DNA from: Mactra quadrangularis
Lineage: Eukaryota; Mollusca; Bivalvia; Venerida; Mactridae
NCBI GenBank assembly: GCA_025267735.1
Contig: CM046303.1
Span: 55,135,403-55,199,402, forward strand
Direction: 5' to 3'
DNA length: 64,000 nucleotides
The notes beneath the pieces are model-generated. The model searched no databases, was not told where the DNA came from, and worked only from the letters and a program-made list of their open reading frames with translations. The position numbers and the translations under genes were made by a program. Shown one piece after another: positions 52,301 through 54,703 of the stretch; the first letter of the stretch is position 1; every line of letters starts with the position of its first letter.

Positions 52301-52519
52301 AAGAACAACAGATATTCTTAGATATTTTATAACATTTATATAGAAATATGTAAAATTTGAAGAGTTTATTCACTGAAATCCAGACACCAAAACTGTAGTC
52401 ATACGTACAGTAGCAAACTTTGTAAACTTACTGTTTGACATAGGTATTTGCTCTCTATTTTCATTATAAGGATTTCTCCCATGACCCATATAAGGATCTG
52501 GTTGTCCTGATCTGTCCAT
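10254..52519 (-). CDS. TMC: Transmembrane channel-like (TMC) protein, 18 coding exons, 812 aa
   Basis: Whole-gene entry; exons are listed separately. Joining the 18 exons gives 2439 coding bases, an uninterrupted frame from ATG at 52519 to TAG at 10254, with every junction GT-AG and every phase matching. TMC proteins are multi-pass membrane proteins; vertebrate TMC1/2 are mechanotransduction channel subunits, and other members have less settled roles. Seen here: a hydrophilic, charged N-terminus (1-200), a conserved IEGHFGTGVLSYF stretch before and into TM1 (about 222-262), further hydrophobic segments near 316-336, 404-433, 449-470, 489-507, 525-542, 576-597, 620-643 and 678-705, and the TMC-domain signature CKETFIGQQIYRL at about 512-524. 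The C-terminus (about 745-812) is polar and basic. Family membership is very secure. The paralogue is less clear: it resembles the TMC4/5/6/7/8 side more than TMC1/2/3, perhaps TMC7 or TMC5. The length is normal for the family. The introns total about 40 kb and are full of mobile elements. Confidence 0.93.
10444..10545 (+). repeat. Partial copy of the 23328-23577 MITE
   Basis: GAGTGTGGGTAAAAATAA...ACCATTAAGGTAG resembles the left end of the 23328-23577 element (GTGTGGGTCAAAATAA...ACCATCAAGGTAG). Right end missing or eroded. Confidence 0.45.
10650..10815 (+). repeat. Dispersed family B copy
   Basis: Shares TTAG.GGGTGTC..GTTGCCC.GGAC and TTTTGGGCAACCAAA with 22110-22285 and, in reverse, 34872-35030. 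The outer parts are imperfect inverted repeats (GTTGCC / GGCAAC). Confidence 0.6.
11149..11305. mobile_element. Palindromic MITE, about 150 bp
   Basis: Arms of about 50 bases (TTTTTTCTCAACGGTCTAAG with AGCATGAATAATTTCACGG, and their inverse at 11257-11305) flank a 50-bp loop. A diverged copy is at 35068-35180. The arms explain the plus frame seen at 11207-11401. Confidence 0.75.
11740..11910 (+). mobile_element. tRNA-derived SINE, family 1 (plus)
   Basis: A tRNA-like head (CTGTAGCTCATATGACAGAG, then B-box-like ATTTCAAATC) is followed by a body that matches 3888-4055 in reverse. Sits in TMC intron 17. Confidence 0.6.
12057..12080 (+). repeat. (TTG)n microsatellite
   Basis: Eight TTG triplets, intronic. 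Confidence 0.9.
12081..13636. other. Intron 17 sequence without recognised content
   Basis: Part of TMC intron 17. No in-frame exon with matching splice phases was seen and none is needed, because exon 17 and 18 phases match directly. Confidence 0.3.
13637..14949. mobile_element. Foldback element with TTAA ends, 1.3 kb
   Basis: Arms of about 570 bases (13637-14211 and 14380-14949) are inverted repeats of high identity around a 168-bp spacer. Outer ends read TTAAGGTGGGTCGGTACC and its complement. TTAA at both borders may be a piggyBac-type target duplication or part of the arms. The short frames inside each arm are mirror shadows. It lies in TMC intron 17, so transcripts would carry a very long hairpin. 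Confidence 0.85.
15231..15430 (+). mobile_element. tRNA-Ser-like SINE
   Basis: The head resembles a class II (Ser/Leu type) tRNA: GGAGTGGCCGAGTGGTTA (A box), then TGGTTTGAATCCCAT (B box). A body with TTGAGCAAGAAACTTTATCC follows, a motif common in mollusc SINEs. It lacks a sound anticodon arm and acceptor stem, so it is not a working tRNA gene. Confidence 0.75.
15474..15680. mobile_element. Dispersed family A, best copy (MITE)
   Basis: Inverted ends CCGGAATTCAAATATTTGGG and GGAAAAAACCACAAATTTGA (with GTTCCG) flank the family core GTGTACAAAGAACAATAGG...ATCAATAATGAG. A second internal inverted pair is GTAGGTACAAAC / GTTTGTACCTAC. No coding capacity. Confidence 0.7.
16395..16536 (-). CDS. TMC: TMC coding exon 17
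   Basis: Residues 727-773, hydrophilic tail: EGRDKAYLLNMLQAANKKHKDRP then a Ser/Thr-rich stretch. Acceptor TTTACAG|GAA, donor CACCAG|GTAGGT. The D-K-x-x-L-L/L-N pattern after the last helix is frequent in TMC tails; the rest is not conserved. Confidence 0.9.
16684..16975 (+). mobile_element. tRNA-derived SINE, family 2, full-length
   Basis: Head CTGGCTCAGTTGGTAGCA (A box), then a decayed B box in GTTTGATACTTG. The body holds CAGTTGTCAGTCACTGATGG and GGTTAACGGCTAAATCCAGA, and the tail is AACAACAACAAAAAAAGG. Other copies: 39862-41175 (interrupted), 22842-23126, 24440-24626, 34608-34755. In TMC intron 16. Confidence 0.8.
17195..17273 (-). CDS. TMC: TMC coding exon 16
   Basis: A 79-base exon, residues 700-726: end of the final helix (VLTYYMRIVMVGH) then KEMVNLLRQQLSM, the start of the cytoplasmic tail, typical of TMCs (helical Lys/Gln/Leu-rich). 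Acceptor TTTATAG|G, donor TCTATG|GTAAGA. Confidence 0.93.
17400..17811 (+). repeat. Degenerate CACCCACTAG minisatellite, left part
   Basis: About twenty imperfect units of roughly 20-24 bases built on ACCCCACCCACTAGATATAT. The array continues at 19922-19990 after a 2.1-kb insertion. Intronic. Confidence 0.8.
17812..19921. mobile_element. Nonautonomous element with clustered GACGTTTCGACCCC ends
   Basis: Inserted in the CACCCACTAG minisatellite and flanked by GATATATC on both sides (17804-17811, 19922-19929), an 8-bp target duplication. The left end has six copies of GAC(G/A)TTTCGACCCC; the right end has five in the opposite orientation. The outer 22 bases are an imperfect inverted pair (5 mismatches). 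The interior is very AT-rich, with about three tandem units near 18840-19520 and no transposase. An 8-bp duplication fits hAT or Zisupton-like superfamilies, but the termini do not let me name one. Confidence 0.85.
18842..19515 (+). repeat. Tandem units inside the 17812-19921 element
   Basis: Recurring anchors: AAATATTTATGTTTGTTCTC, TATTTGTGAATATGTATAAT and AACTTCTTTTCCAGG(T/A)TATG (near 18932, 19277, 19467), and TAATATTAGTAACTGCTTAT (near 19043, 19160, 19340). Spacing is irregular (about 180-345 bases). Confidence 0.75.
19922..19990 (+). repeat. CACCCACTAG minisatellite, right part
   Basis: Resumes ATCAACCCCACCCACAAGAA exactly after the right copy of GATATATC, confirming that the array was one block before the insertion. 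It ends about 20 bases before the TMC exon 15 donor. Confidence 0.8.
20010..20174 (-). CDS. TMC: TMC coding exon 15
   Basis: Residues 645-699: KPSSGCGPFRN, the conserved extracellular C-G-P-F motif, a loop with DGWKEEYEVLHTIV, and the start of the last membrane helix. Acceptor TTACAG|T, donor CTACT|GTAAGT. Confidence 0.95.
20252..20459 (-). mobile_element. tRNA-derived SINE, family 3 (minus)
   Basis: On the minus strand: GTGGTCCAGTAGTAGGAG (A box), CAGGTTCAAACCCC (B box), then a body shared with 42765-42958 (GGTGATTTCAATGAT-like segment). In TMC intron 14. Confidence 0.75.
20598..20728 (-). CDS. TMC: TMC coding exon 14
   Basis: Residues 602-644: NCKPSLRPWRASRAHTIF then a hydrophobic helix (GFLFCFFILATAAVACAVI). 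The 'C.PS.RPWRAS....F' motif is typical of TMC proteins. Acceptor TTTTAG|GTG, donor ATATT|GTAAGT. The acceptor is immediately followed by GTGAGT, a decoy donor-like sequence inside the exon. Confidence 0.94.
20760..20945. mobile_element. Dispersed family A copy
   Basis: Ends CCAGGATTCAAATATTTGGG and ACCAGAATTC, with core TGTGTACAAAGAAAAATAGA and TTTTCAGCAATAATGTG, match the copy at 15474-15680. In TMC intron 13. Confidence 0.65.
21190..21363. mobile_element. pogo/Tigger-like right end
   Basis: TCCAGTTCAGAGGAGTTTCACTG followed by TA is the complement of CAGTGAAACTCCTCTGAACT, a typical Tigger-type terminus. The left end is not convincingly found (a weak candidate CAGTCACCTCTTATCAG lies near 21019). 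Confidence 0.45.
21406..21481 (-). CDS. TMC: TMC coding exon 13
   Basis: A 76-base exon, residues 576-601: a long membrane helix (GMYFAPLLSLIMIIKLFIIF) ending YVKR. The 'G..F.PLL..I...K....FY.K' pattern is the TMC domain continuation. Acceptor TTTCAG|G, donor AAAAGA|GTAAGT. Only 49 bases upstream of its acceptor an intronic 40-bp tandem repeat begins. Confidence 0.94.
21531..21652 (+). repeat. 40-bp tandem repeat, three copies
   Basis: Unit starts AAGGATTACTGTTAAGGTAA and ends TAACAAGGCC; three copies with a few differences, intronic. Confidence 0.85.
22110..22285 (+). repeat. Dispersed family B copy
   Basis: GTCTACAAAATTAGTGGGTG, CTGGTTGCCCAGGAC and TTTTGGGCAACCAAAATCTG match 10650-10815 closely. 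In TMC intron 12. Confidence 0.65.
22418..22513 (-). CDS. TMC: TMC coding exon 12
   Basis: Residues 544-575: PEFEIGRNTLNLIYSQALCW, matching the conserved 'F.I.RN.L.LIY.Q.L.W' block of the TMC domain. Acceptor TTTTAG|G, donor TGTTG|GTAAGT. The upstream 8.1-kb intron holds the large tandem-repeat element. Confidence 0.95.
22842..23126 (-). mobile_element. tRNA-derived SINE, family 2 (minus)
   Basis: On the minus strand the head contains a B box (GGGTTTGATTCCTGG). The body (TCAGTCACTGACAGG, GGTTAACAGCTAAATCTAGA) matches 16684-16975. It is reasonably complete. In TMC intron 11. Confidence 0.75.
23328..23577. mobile_element. MITE with GTGTGGGTC ends
   Basis: Left ATGATCTGTGTGGGTCAAAA and right ATGACCCACACCGATCAT are inverted repeats around about 210 bases. 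A second inner pair involves ACCATCAAGGTA / TACCTTTATAATG. A partial copy lies at 10444-10545. Confidence 0.65.
23612..23955. mobile_element. MITE with GACCTTAGTCAGTTAT ends
   Basis: GGGACCTTAGTCAGTTATTT at the left is repeated in reverse complement at the right (AGATAACTGACTAAAGTCTC), with further inner pairs (AGGTCC..., TTGGATTACTCAG / CAATCGGATTG). About 340 bases, noncoding. Confidence 0.6.
24440..24626 (-). mobile_element. SINE family 2, headless copy (minus)
   Basis: CCATAGCAACACATTGTATA, GTTAACCAGTTACTAGGAGC and GATTTAGAATCAGTGG match the SINE body at 22842-23126; the tRNA head is missing (5'-truncated). Confidence 0.65.
24650..26404. other. Intron 11 sequence without recognised content
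   Basis: AT-rich; frames such as 25260-25484 (plus) have no domain and no place in the TMC splice chain. Confidence 0.3.
27890..29180 (+). repeat. 643-bp higher-order duplication
   Basis: Within the tandem core, 27890-28535 and 28535-29180 are near-identical. Homologous landmarks are offset by exactly 643 bases (for example minus-strand frames at 28029-28268 and 28672-28911, and at 28319-28621 and 28962-29264). Each copy has several basic units plus a variant one carrying TTGCCGTTTTGACTTTATAA. Confidence 0.85.
29922..29975 (+). repeat. (GGACAGAC)n microsatellite
   Basis: About six perfect 8-base units adjoining the terminal hairpin of the 26405-30017 element. Confidence 0.9.
30018..30652. 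other. Intron 11 sequence before exon 11 donor
   Basis: AT-rich. AGCAAATTTTGATGATNAACTAAG occurs twice in tandem near 30297-30343 (N marks A/T difference). Otherwise nothing is seen. Confidence 0.3.
30653..30750 (-). CDS. TMC: TMC coding exon 11 (TMC-domain signature)
   Basis: Residues 512-543: CKETFIGQQIYRL, the core Pfam TMC-domain signature (C-x-E-T-x-x-G-Q-x-x-Y-R/K-L), then an aromatic helix ending VEFIRR. Acceptor TTTCAG|TGT, donor CGAAG|GTGAGA. Confidence 0.95.
30808..31044. mobile_element. MITE, CTATTAAA family
   Basis: TACCATGTATTCTCTATTAA at the left and a decayed end near GGTCATTTATTACACAATTT at the right match the 7907-8096 family. It fills much of TMC intron 10. Confidence 0.5.
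31189..31258 (-). CDS. TMC: TMC coding exon 10
   Basis: A 70-base exon, residues 488-511, mostly one hydrophobic helix (TMLLKAVTLGVLVYFWY) and RKLEHP. Acceptor TTTCAG|A, donor CATCCA|GTATGT. Phases fit exons 9 and 11 exactly. Confidence 0.92.
31795..31930 (+). repeat. Dispersed repeat C, copy 1
   Basis: TGTTTCAAAGAAACTCTTTC, then GCATTGGGGTGAG and CTGCTATTCTGCTTTAGAAT, align with 61060-61175. Confidence 0.6.
31944..32086 (-). CDS. TMC: TMC coding exon 9
   Basis: Residues 441-487: a membrane segment (MAMPLCVSGVNLVLPFIFSI) followed by IARVESYEKPKNELYINMTR. The order 'NLVLP...F..IA..E.Y..P..EL' is a TMC hallmark. Acceptor GTTTCAG|GTT, donor ACCAG|GTAGGA. The 7.5-kb intron upstream carries four transposon-like elements. 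Confidence 0.94.
32087..32906. other. Intron 8 sequence without recognised content
   Basis: AT-rich; no exon-like segment with matching phase. Nothing recognisable. Confidence 0.3.
32907..34257. mobile_element. hAT-like nonautonomous element, 1.35 kb
   Basis: Ends CAGGGACCAGGAAATCGCCG and the complement of CAGGGACCAGGAAATTCGCC. Flanks CTAAAGTG (32899-32906) and CTTAAGTG (34258-34265) match at 7 of 8 bases, consistent with an aged 8-bp duplication. Near both ends TTGGACCGATTGA is repeated. There is no transposase frame. A solo left end of the same family lies at 44244. Confidence 0.75.
34608..34755 (-). mobile_element. SINE family 2, headless copy (minus)
   Basis: GTCATAGCAAGACATTGTAT, TCAATGACTGACAACTG and AAGAATCAGTGGTAGGATGG match the SINE body. 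A poly-T at the lower end corresponds to the A-rich tail. Confidence 0.65.
34872..35030 (-). repeat. Dispersed family B copy (inverted)
   Basis: Reverse complement of the 10650 and 22110 copies: GAAAGTGGTTGCCTGAACAG, TTTTGGTTGCC and AAAAGTGGTTGTCC. The plus frame at 34902-35090 lies within it. Confidence 0.6.
35068..35180. mobile_element. Diverged copy of the 11149-11305 MITE
   Basis: TTCTCAACTGTGAAAGTTTG, AATAATTCCATG and inverse GTGAAATTACTCATGTTTTA, ACAGTTGAAATAAATGAAC keep the stem arms of the family. Confidence 0.6.
35181..36667. other. Intron 8 sequence without recognised content
   Basis: AT-rich, no recognisable repeat or coding signal. The 72-codon plus frame at 36126-36344 has no motif. 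Confidence 0.3.
36668..36915. mobile_element. Short element with GCGGGGGTAT terminal hairpin
   Basis: Left GATACCCCCGC and right GCGGGGGTATA are inverted. The right end alone also forms a hairpin (TATACCCCCC...GCGGGGGTATA) preceded by an ACGCACACACGCACGGAC run. This repeats the plan of the 26405-30017 element (terminal hairpin next to a microsatellite, half-hairpin at the left), without the tandem core. Confidence 0.7.
36916..37956. other. Intron 8 sequence without recognised content
   Basis: Contains GCCATCCATAATTACCTTTG at about 37795, one end of the MITE family at 45424-45604. Otherwise unrecognised. Confidence 0.35.
37961..38930. mobile_element. piggyBac-like palindromic element with TTAA duplications
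   Basis: TTAA at 37957-37960 and 38931-38934 flank inverted ends CCCTTTACTGGTTGCGACAT and its complement, as in piggyBac-type elements. The arms pair nearly all the way to a centre near 38307 (GAGCGGTTAACCCTTAACCG). About 285 bases of the right arm (38441-38727) have no partner at the left, so one arm has lost or gained a block. The plus frame 38589-38810 lies in that block and has no domain. In TMC intron 8. Confidence 0.88.
39095..39493. mobile_element. hAT MITE with GTAAAATA target duplication
   Basis: Ends TAGGGCTGCAATG and TTGCAGCCCTA, 399 bases, flanked by perfect GTAAAATA (39087-39094 and 39494-39501). Interior AT-rich, noncoding. It lies 57 bases from the exon 8 donor. A related solo end (GTTGCAACCCTA) lies near 16130. 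Confidence 0.88.
39550..39708 (-). CDS. TMC: TMC coding exon 8
   Basis: Residues 388-440, phase 0 at both ends. A charged start (GSKKEEEV) leads into a membrane helix NLLILGMIGGSGYLIFYI. Acceptor TTTACAG|GAA, donor GTGAAT|GTAAGT. An hAT MITE ends only 57 bases past the donor (39095-39493). Confidence 0.93.
39862..39926 (+). mobile_element. SINE family 2, head part of interrupted copy
   Basis: ACTAGCTCAGTCGGTAGGAC (A box) and AAGTTCCATTCCC (B box region) form the tRNA-like head. The body resumes at 40921 after an inserted foldback element. Confidence 0.75.
39927..40920. mobile_element. Foldback element inserted in a SINE
   Basis: Outer inverted ends TCCTGACGGCATC / GATGCCTCCGGGA, plus a perfect 18-base inner inverted pair ATCTGATTTCGCCGAACT (39954-39971 and 40696-40713), and another (GACGCCTAAGGAGAATAATT near 40033 with CATTCTCCTCGCTAATTCAG near 40173). 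It splits a family-2 SINE; ATA flanks both sides, consistent with a TA-type target. No transposase. Confidence 0.75.
40921..41175 (+). mobile_element. SINE family 2, body part of interrupted copy
   Basis: GTTTGGTCATAAAAT, CAGCTGTCAGTCACTGATTG and TAAATCCAGAGATTTAGCC continue the SINE whose head is at 39862-39926, in the same order as the intact copy at 16684. Confidence 0.75.
41343..41493 (-). CDS. TMC: TMC coding exon 7
   Basis: Residues 337-387: ISKSYKKNYI..., then FYYVSRVFCGWDYGITAKNAA and a Lys-rich linker. Intracellular loop after TM2 in TMC topology; the VFCGWDY patch is conserved in the family. Acceptor TTTTCAG|T, donor TTAAAG|GTATTG (an unusual but GT-type donor). Confidence 0.92.
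41671..42604. mobile_element. pogo/Tigger-like nonautonomous element, 934 bp
   Basis: Ends CAGTAAAGTTCCGCTATTAA and CAGTAAAGTTCCTCTATTAA (right, complement) agree over 25 bases with one mismatch, flanked by TA on both sides (Tc1/mariner-pogo target). The interior carries a GC-rich block (42050-42290) with palindromes but no transposase; both frames there (89 and 76 codons) overlap and have no known motif. In TMC intron 6. Confidence 0.85.
42765..42958 (-). mobile_element. tRNA-derived SINE, family 3 (minus)
   Basis: On the minus strand: GTGGTCTAGTGGTAGGACAT (A box) and AAGGTTCCAACCC (B box). The body matches 20252-20459. Intronic. Confidence 0.8.
43072..43220 (-). CDS. TMC: TMC coding exon 6
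   Basis: Residues 288-336. It opens with GWFEQTELYYGFYTYE, matching the TMC motif in which an aromatic YGFY follows a short extracellular loop, then a membrane segment (KYAYLFTCGGYYLLCLFILA). Acceptor TTCCAG|GG, donor TTAAG|GTAAGT; phase 2 out. Confidence 0.94.
43717..43989 (-). CDS. TMC: TMC coding exon 5 (first membrane segment)
   Basis: The largest exon, 91 codons in phase 0, residues 197-287. It carries the highly conserved FLKLWRGHMKKIEGHFGTG stretch followed by a long hydrophobic segment ending FGFVILP. Acceptor TATTCAG|ACA, donor GGTGCT|GTAAGT. This is the clearest TMC family signature in the window. Confidence 0.95.
44244..44300 (+). mobile_element. Solo end of the 32907-34257 hAT family
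   Basis: CAGGGACCAGAAAATTTGCC is close to the terminal sequence of the element at 32907. No partner end is seen. Confidence 0.5.
44354..44429 (-). CDS. TMC: TMC coding exon 4
   Basis: A 76-base exon encoding residues 171-196, basic (SLKKKEPKSVSRWKRFKYN), just before the conserved TMC core. Acceptor ATTCAG|G, donor AGTATA|GTAAGT. It would be missed by length-based ORF calling; it is supported by exact phase with exons 3 and 5 and by the RWKRFKY-type stretch typical of TMC N-termini. Confidence 0.85.
44430..45423. other. Intron 3 sequence without recognised content
   Basis: AT-rich, no coding signal. The plus frame 45206-45391 has no motif. Confidence 0.3.
45424..45604. mobile_element. MITE with CCATCCATAATAACCTTT ends
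   Basis: Left AGTGCCATCCATAATAACCT and right AGGTTATTTTGGATGCTACT are inverted repeats over about 35 bases. One further end lies near 37795. Confidence 0.75.
46375..46510 (+). repeat. Diverged family B copy
   Basis: GTTGGACAACCAGC, TTGCCCAAACCAAA and GGTTGTCAGGGGCAATCAGA keep the family B pattern of paired 'GTTG..AACC' motifs. Low similarity. Confidence 0.35.
46511..47897. other. Intron 3 sequence; (ATT)n microsatellite
   Basis: AT-rich, with an ATT/TTA microsatellite at 47476-47517. No exon is expected, since exons 3 and 4 match directly in phase. Confidence 0.4.
47898..48053. mobile_element. Palindromic MITE, 156 bp
   Basis: ATTGTTAAATTTTATTCAAC and its complement (GTTGAATTAAATTTAACAAT) bound an inverted repeat with arms of about 60 bases. 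Confidence 0.7.
48054..50638. other. Intron 3 sequence without recognised content
   Basis: No coding signal. TGACGTCATCCGGTC and TGACGTCATCCAGTC (near 50277 and 50348) mark a short repeat of about 70 bases. Overlapping frames on both strands near 49770-50320 have no motif. Confidence 0.35.
50639..50763. mobile_element. Near-perfect palindromic MITE beside exon 3
   Basis: GGGCAATATGCAAGTTTACA at the left is matched by TGTAAACTTGCATATTGCCC at the right (one mismatch). The arms continue through CTGGTTG and TATATGGCCC to a small loop (TCAGCTGCGCTT). It ends 34 bases from the exon 3 border. Confidence 0.85.
50797..51022 (-). CDS. TMC: TMC coding exon 3
   Basis: Encodes residues 96-170. It holds a basic stretch (LRKRGSKKR), a His/Gly/Ala run HAHAHGHG at about 119-126, and an acidic segment before KAMTMNLSHKRRL. 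Acceptor TTACAG|AG, donor CTCAA|GTATGT. The phase (2 in, 2 out) fits both neighbours. A perfect-looking palindromic insertion ends about 35 bases beyond the donor. Confidence 0.87.
51476..51673 (-). CDS. TMC: TMC coding exon 2
   Basis: Encodes residues 30-95 of the cytoplasmic N-terminus, acidic and polar (PGYEDEYPNSDYPRHG to LESLPSKQF). The acceptor is CTTACAG|TA and the donor TTTG|GTAAGA. The acceptor region is a 26-bp tandem duplication, so a second CTTACAG lies 26 bases upstream (see findings). Confidence 0.85.
51674..51725 (-). repeat. 26-bp tandem duplication of a splice acceptor
   Basis: CTGTAAGAAGCAATACACAA is repeated at 51674 and 51700. Read on the minus strand each copy supplies a polypyrimidine-like tract ending TTCTTACAG, so exon 2 of the TMC gene has two stacked acceptors 26 bases apart. 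Confidence 0.9.
52432..52519 (-). CDS. TMC: TMC coding exon 1 (start codon)
   Basis: Encodes residues 1-29 plus one base, beginning MDRSGQPDPYMGHGRN. The start context GAAATGG is strong (G at -3, G at +4). The donor is ACA|GTAAGT. Its single trailing base A joins TA of the next exon to make Ile30. The sequence is hydrophilic and not conserved, as expected for a TMC N-terminus. The exon continues upstream as 5' UTR to an acceptor at 52549. The ATG choice rests on the spliced frame and on the absence of an upstream in-frame ATG within this exon. Confidence 0.8.
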
Positions 52520-52549
52520 TTCAGATGTTCTGTTAATTCATAATACAAT
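52520..52549 (-). promoter_or_regulatory. TMC 5' UTR segment with minimal upstream ORF
   Basis: The exon carrying the TMC start begins after acceptor TTTTTTCAG at 52550-52552. The 30 leader bases hold ATG AAT TAA (52541 to 52533, minus strand), a two-codon upstream ORF ending 13 bases before the main ATG. If the upstream exon at 54281 is used, its ATG (ATGTCGATGATC...) reads in frame into the same TAA as an 11-codon uORF. Such uORFs commonly reduce translation of the main frame; that effect is inferred. Confidence 0.5.
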
Positions 52550-54280
52550 CTGAAAAAAATAGTAATGTTTTAAGAATTTTTGAAATGAAAAGTCAGTTGA
52601 CGCAGCAGTGGCTTAAATCAATAAACAATAAATTTAATTTTTCACTAAAATCTTATCAGGTCTACCAGCATCTAATTTATATGACAATCTTGCAATGTCT
52701 TTATGTAAGAGAATTTGTCTATAACTATTTAACATCATGTAAAGTCGATACACCATTTGTCTAGAAGTACTTTGAGTGTGTTTCAAGAGGCAGTGGCTGG
52801 AGTTAGACCACAACATTATACTGCTTAATCCCTGTATAATAAACATCTAATTAATTTACTATCAATATGATATTATATCCAAAATGCTGTGTTTAATGAC
52901 AGATGGTTCATGACAATTGATTAAGTTACAACGTAAATATGTCTTTCTCTTGAATACAACTATCGTTAAATTGCACACTCAAGACTATCTGTAATAATGT
53001 ACAAGTATGTTCCATAGTAATGTTCATGTATTTTAAATAATGCTTAAAAGTTGCAACATGTCTATAAAACTTCTGTAAATCTAGCCTCACCTCGTAGGGT
53101 AAGGCACTCCAGGCAGTAACCCTAGTCTCTCAGGCTTTAGTTACAGTACCTAACTCTAGCCACTGCCTTTAAGAAATCTTGTGGTTTTTTTGGGAAATCA
53201 GGTGTATCTCCATTAATATGTGGACCCTACATCTATATATGTACTCCCCAGGGCATAAGTATTATGGGCAAGTGACATCAACACATAGTTAAAGGAACAG
53301 TATATACATTTAAAATTGTTAAAAACAGATAAAAAACAAATGATTTTCTTTTGTACATATTCCACATCGACGTGAGCGCACCGTGAGTGTGAAACGCGAA
53401 TTTATGACATGTGACCGTGTAACGCGGGCGTGAAACCGATTGCTACATGTAAGGTGTAAAGGTCCTCTGTCAGTGCAAGATGCAACGAAAAAACTTATAG
53501 AAGTAATTAGAAAATGCCCTATTCTCTGAGACCAGTCCCTAAAGGACTTCAGGGACACGGACATCAAAGGTAGGGCGTTGCAGATAATTGCTGACTCTCA
53601 ACATTCTTGGCTTGAAAGGTACACCAAACAGAAATTAATTTCAGTTGCAAAATAATGTTTTTTTAAGCGTATGTAGTTTTTGCAAGCATTCATATGGCAA
53701 TTATTTTGTAATTATAAAATTAAACTGTTAAATAATTATTCCATAACAGATGACTAGGCATAAATTAAAGTACCCATTGTTTTCACGCTAACCGTATGAA
53801 TGGAATAGTGATACCGTGAAAAACTCATGCCTCACATTCAAGTTTTATGCTCACGCTAAACATTTATGTCGCGCTCCCGTATGAATGGAATACCAGCCTA
53901 AGGCTGTTAACTTCTGTACTCGGGAATTAAATTCCTCAACAGATTTTGAAATTTCAAATCATTTTAACTTTGTGGTTCATATAATATTTGGAAAATGTCT
54001 GGTGATATAGAAAAGGCTCCAGAGTCCACTGTGGAACCATAAAAATAATTGAAGAAGATACAGTCATACACCTCAAAATTCGATTACGAAATATCAGGAC
54101 CGAAAAGTTAGAGGTCCGAAAGTCCAGGGTCAATTACTGTGTATAGAATAATGAAAAAACACTATCACGGCCAAACGTCAATTCATACCATTGGAATGAG
54201 AAATCGAGTACAAAATATAAATGTATAAAGTACTTTACTCGAATAAACAGTATTTTCTGAATATTTATAACTTCCTCTAC
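52550..54280. other. 5' intron of TMC; CpG-containing repeat-like block
   Basis: No coding signal. 53340-53900 is richer in CpG (GACGTGAGCGCACCGTGAG, CGTATGAATGGAATA twice, at about 53793 and 53880) and may be an unrecognised transposon beginning near AAAGGAACAGTATA (53291). Borders could not be set. Confidence 0.35.
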
Positions 54281-54350
54281 CTGTTTTGATCATCGACATC
54301 TCCTGAACGCTCGCAAAGTTGACAGCTTCTTAGGCACTTCCGGTGGCAAG
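54281..54350 (-). other. Probable noncoding 5' exon of the TMC gene
   Basis: On the minus strand, AACAG|GTAGAG is a good donor at 54281. The sequence before it holds CCGGAAGTG, an ETS-type site common at animal transcription starts, plus two ATGs that open only a short uORF when spliced to 52549. The upper end is not defined. No transcript evidence is available here. Confidence 0.4.
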
Positions 54351-54409
54351 TCTAAACATAAAAACAAAAGTCTTTATTGTCTTTCCAGCGTTCCCCGATA
54401 CATAATTAG
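54330..54409. promoter_or_regulatory. Candidate bidirectional promoter, TMC / CBY1
   Basis: The minus-strand donor at 54281 and a plus-strand donor-like AATTAG|GTAAGA at 54409 face away from each other across about 130 bases that include the ETS-like CACTTCCGG. This would give a head-to-head gene pair with CBY1 intron 1 of about 3.8 kb. The CBY1 coding exon 1 starts at an acceptor (58247), so a noncoding 5' exon must exist somewhere upstream; placing it here is inference. Confidence 0.35.
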
Positions 54410-54703
54410 GTAAGATGAATTTTATGATACGAATTTTGATCAATCTTAAATTTTGTTCATAATTCTTAGTGGCAAACGAACTTATTGGCTCGCAATGGTC
54501 TTTTACTAAGTACAGTACAATTCGGATAGGATATTTCGTATGTTATTGTTAATCAATACTGCTTTAATACTTGCTTTTGGTGATGTGATTTTGATAGTTT
54601 TTCATTTAATCTTAATCTATTAAATGAAGCCATTCATTTCATTGCAACTTAATCTCAATGTCTACCCCTAAAAGTTTGTTAATGAACTTCTATATGCAAT
54701 TAC

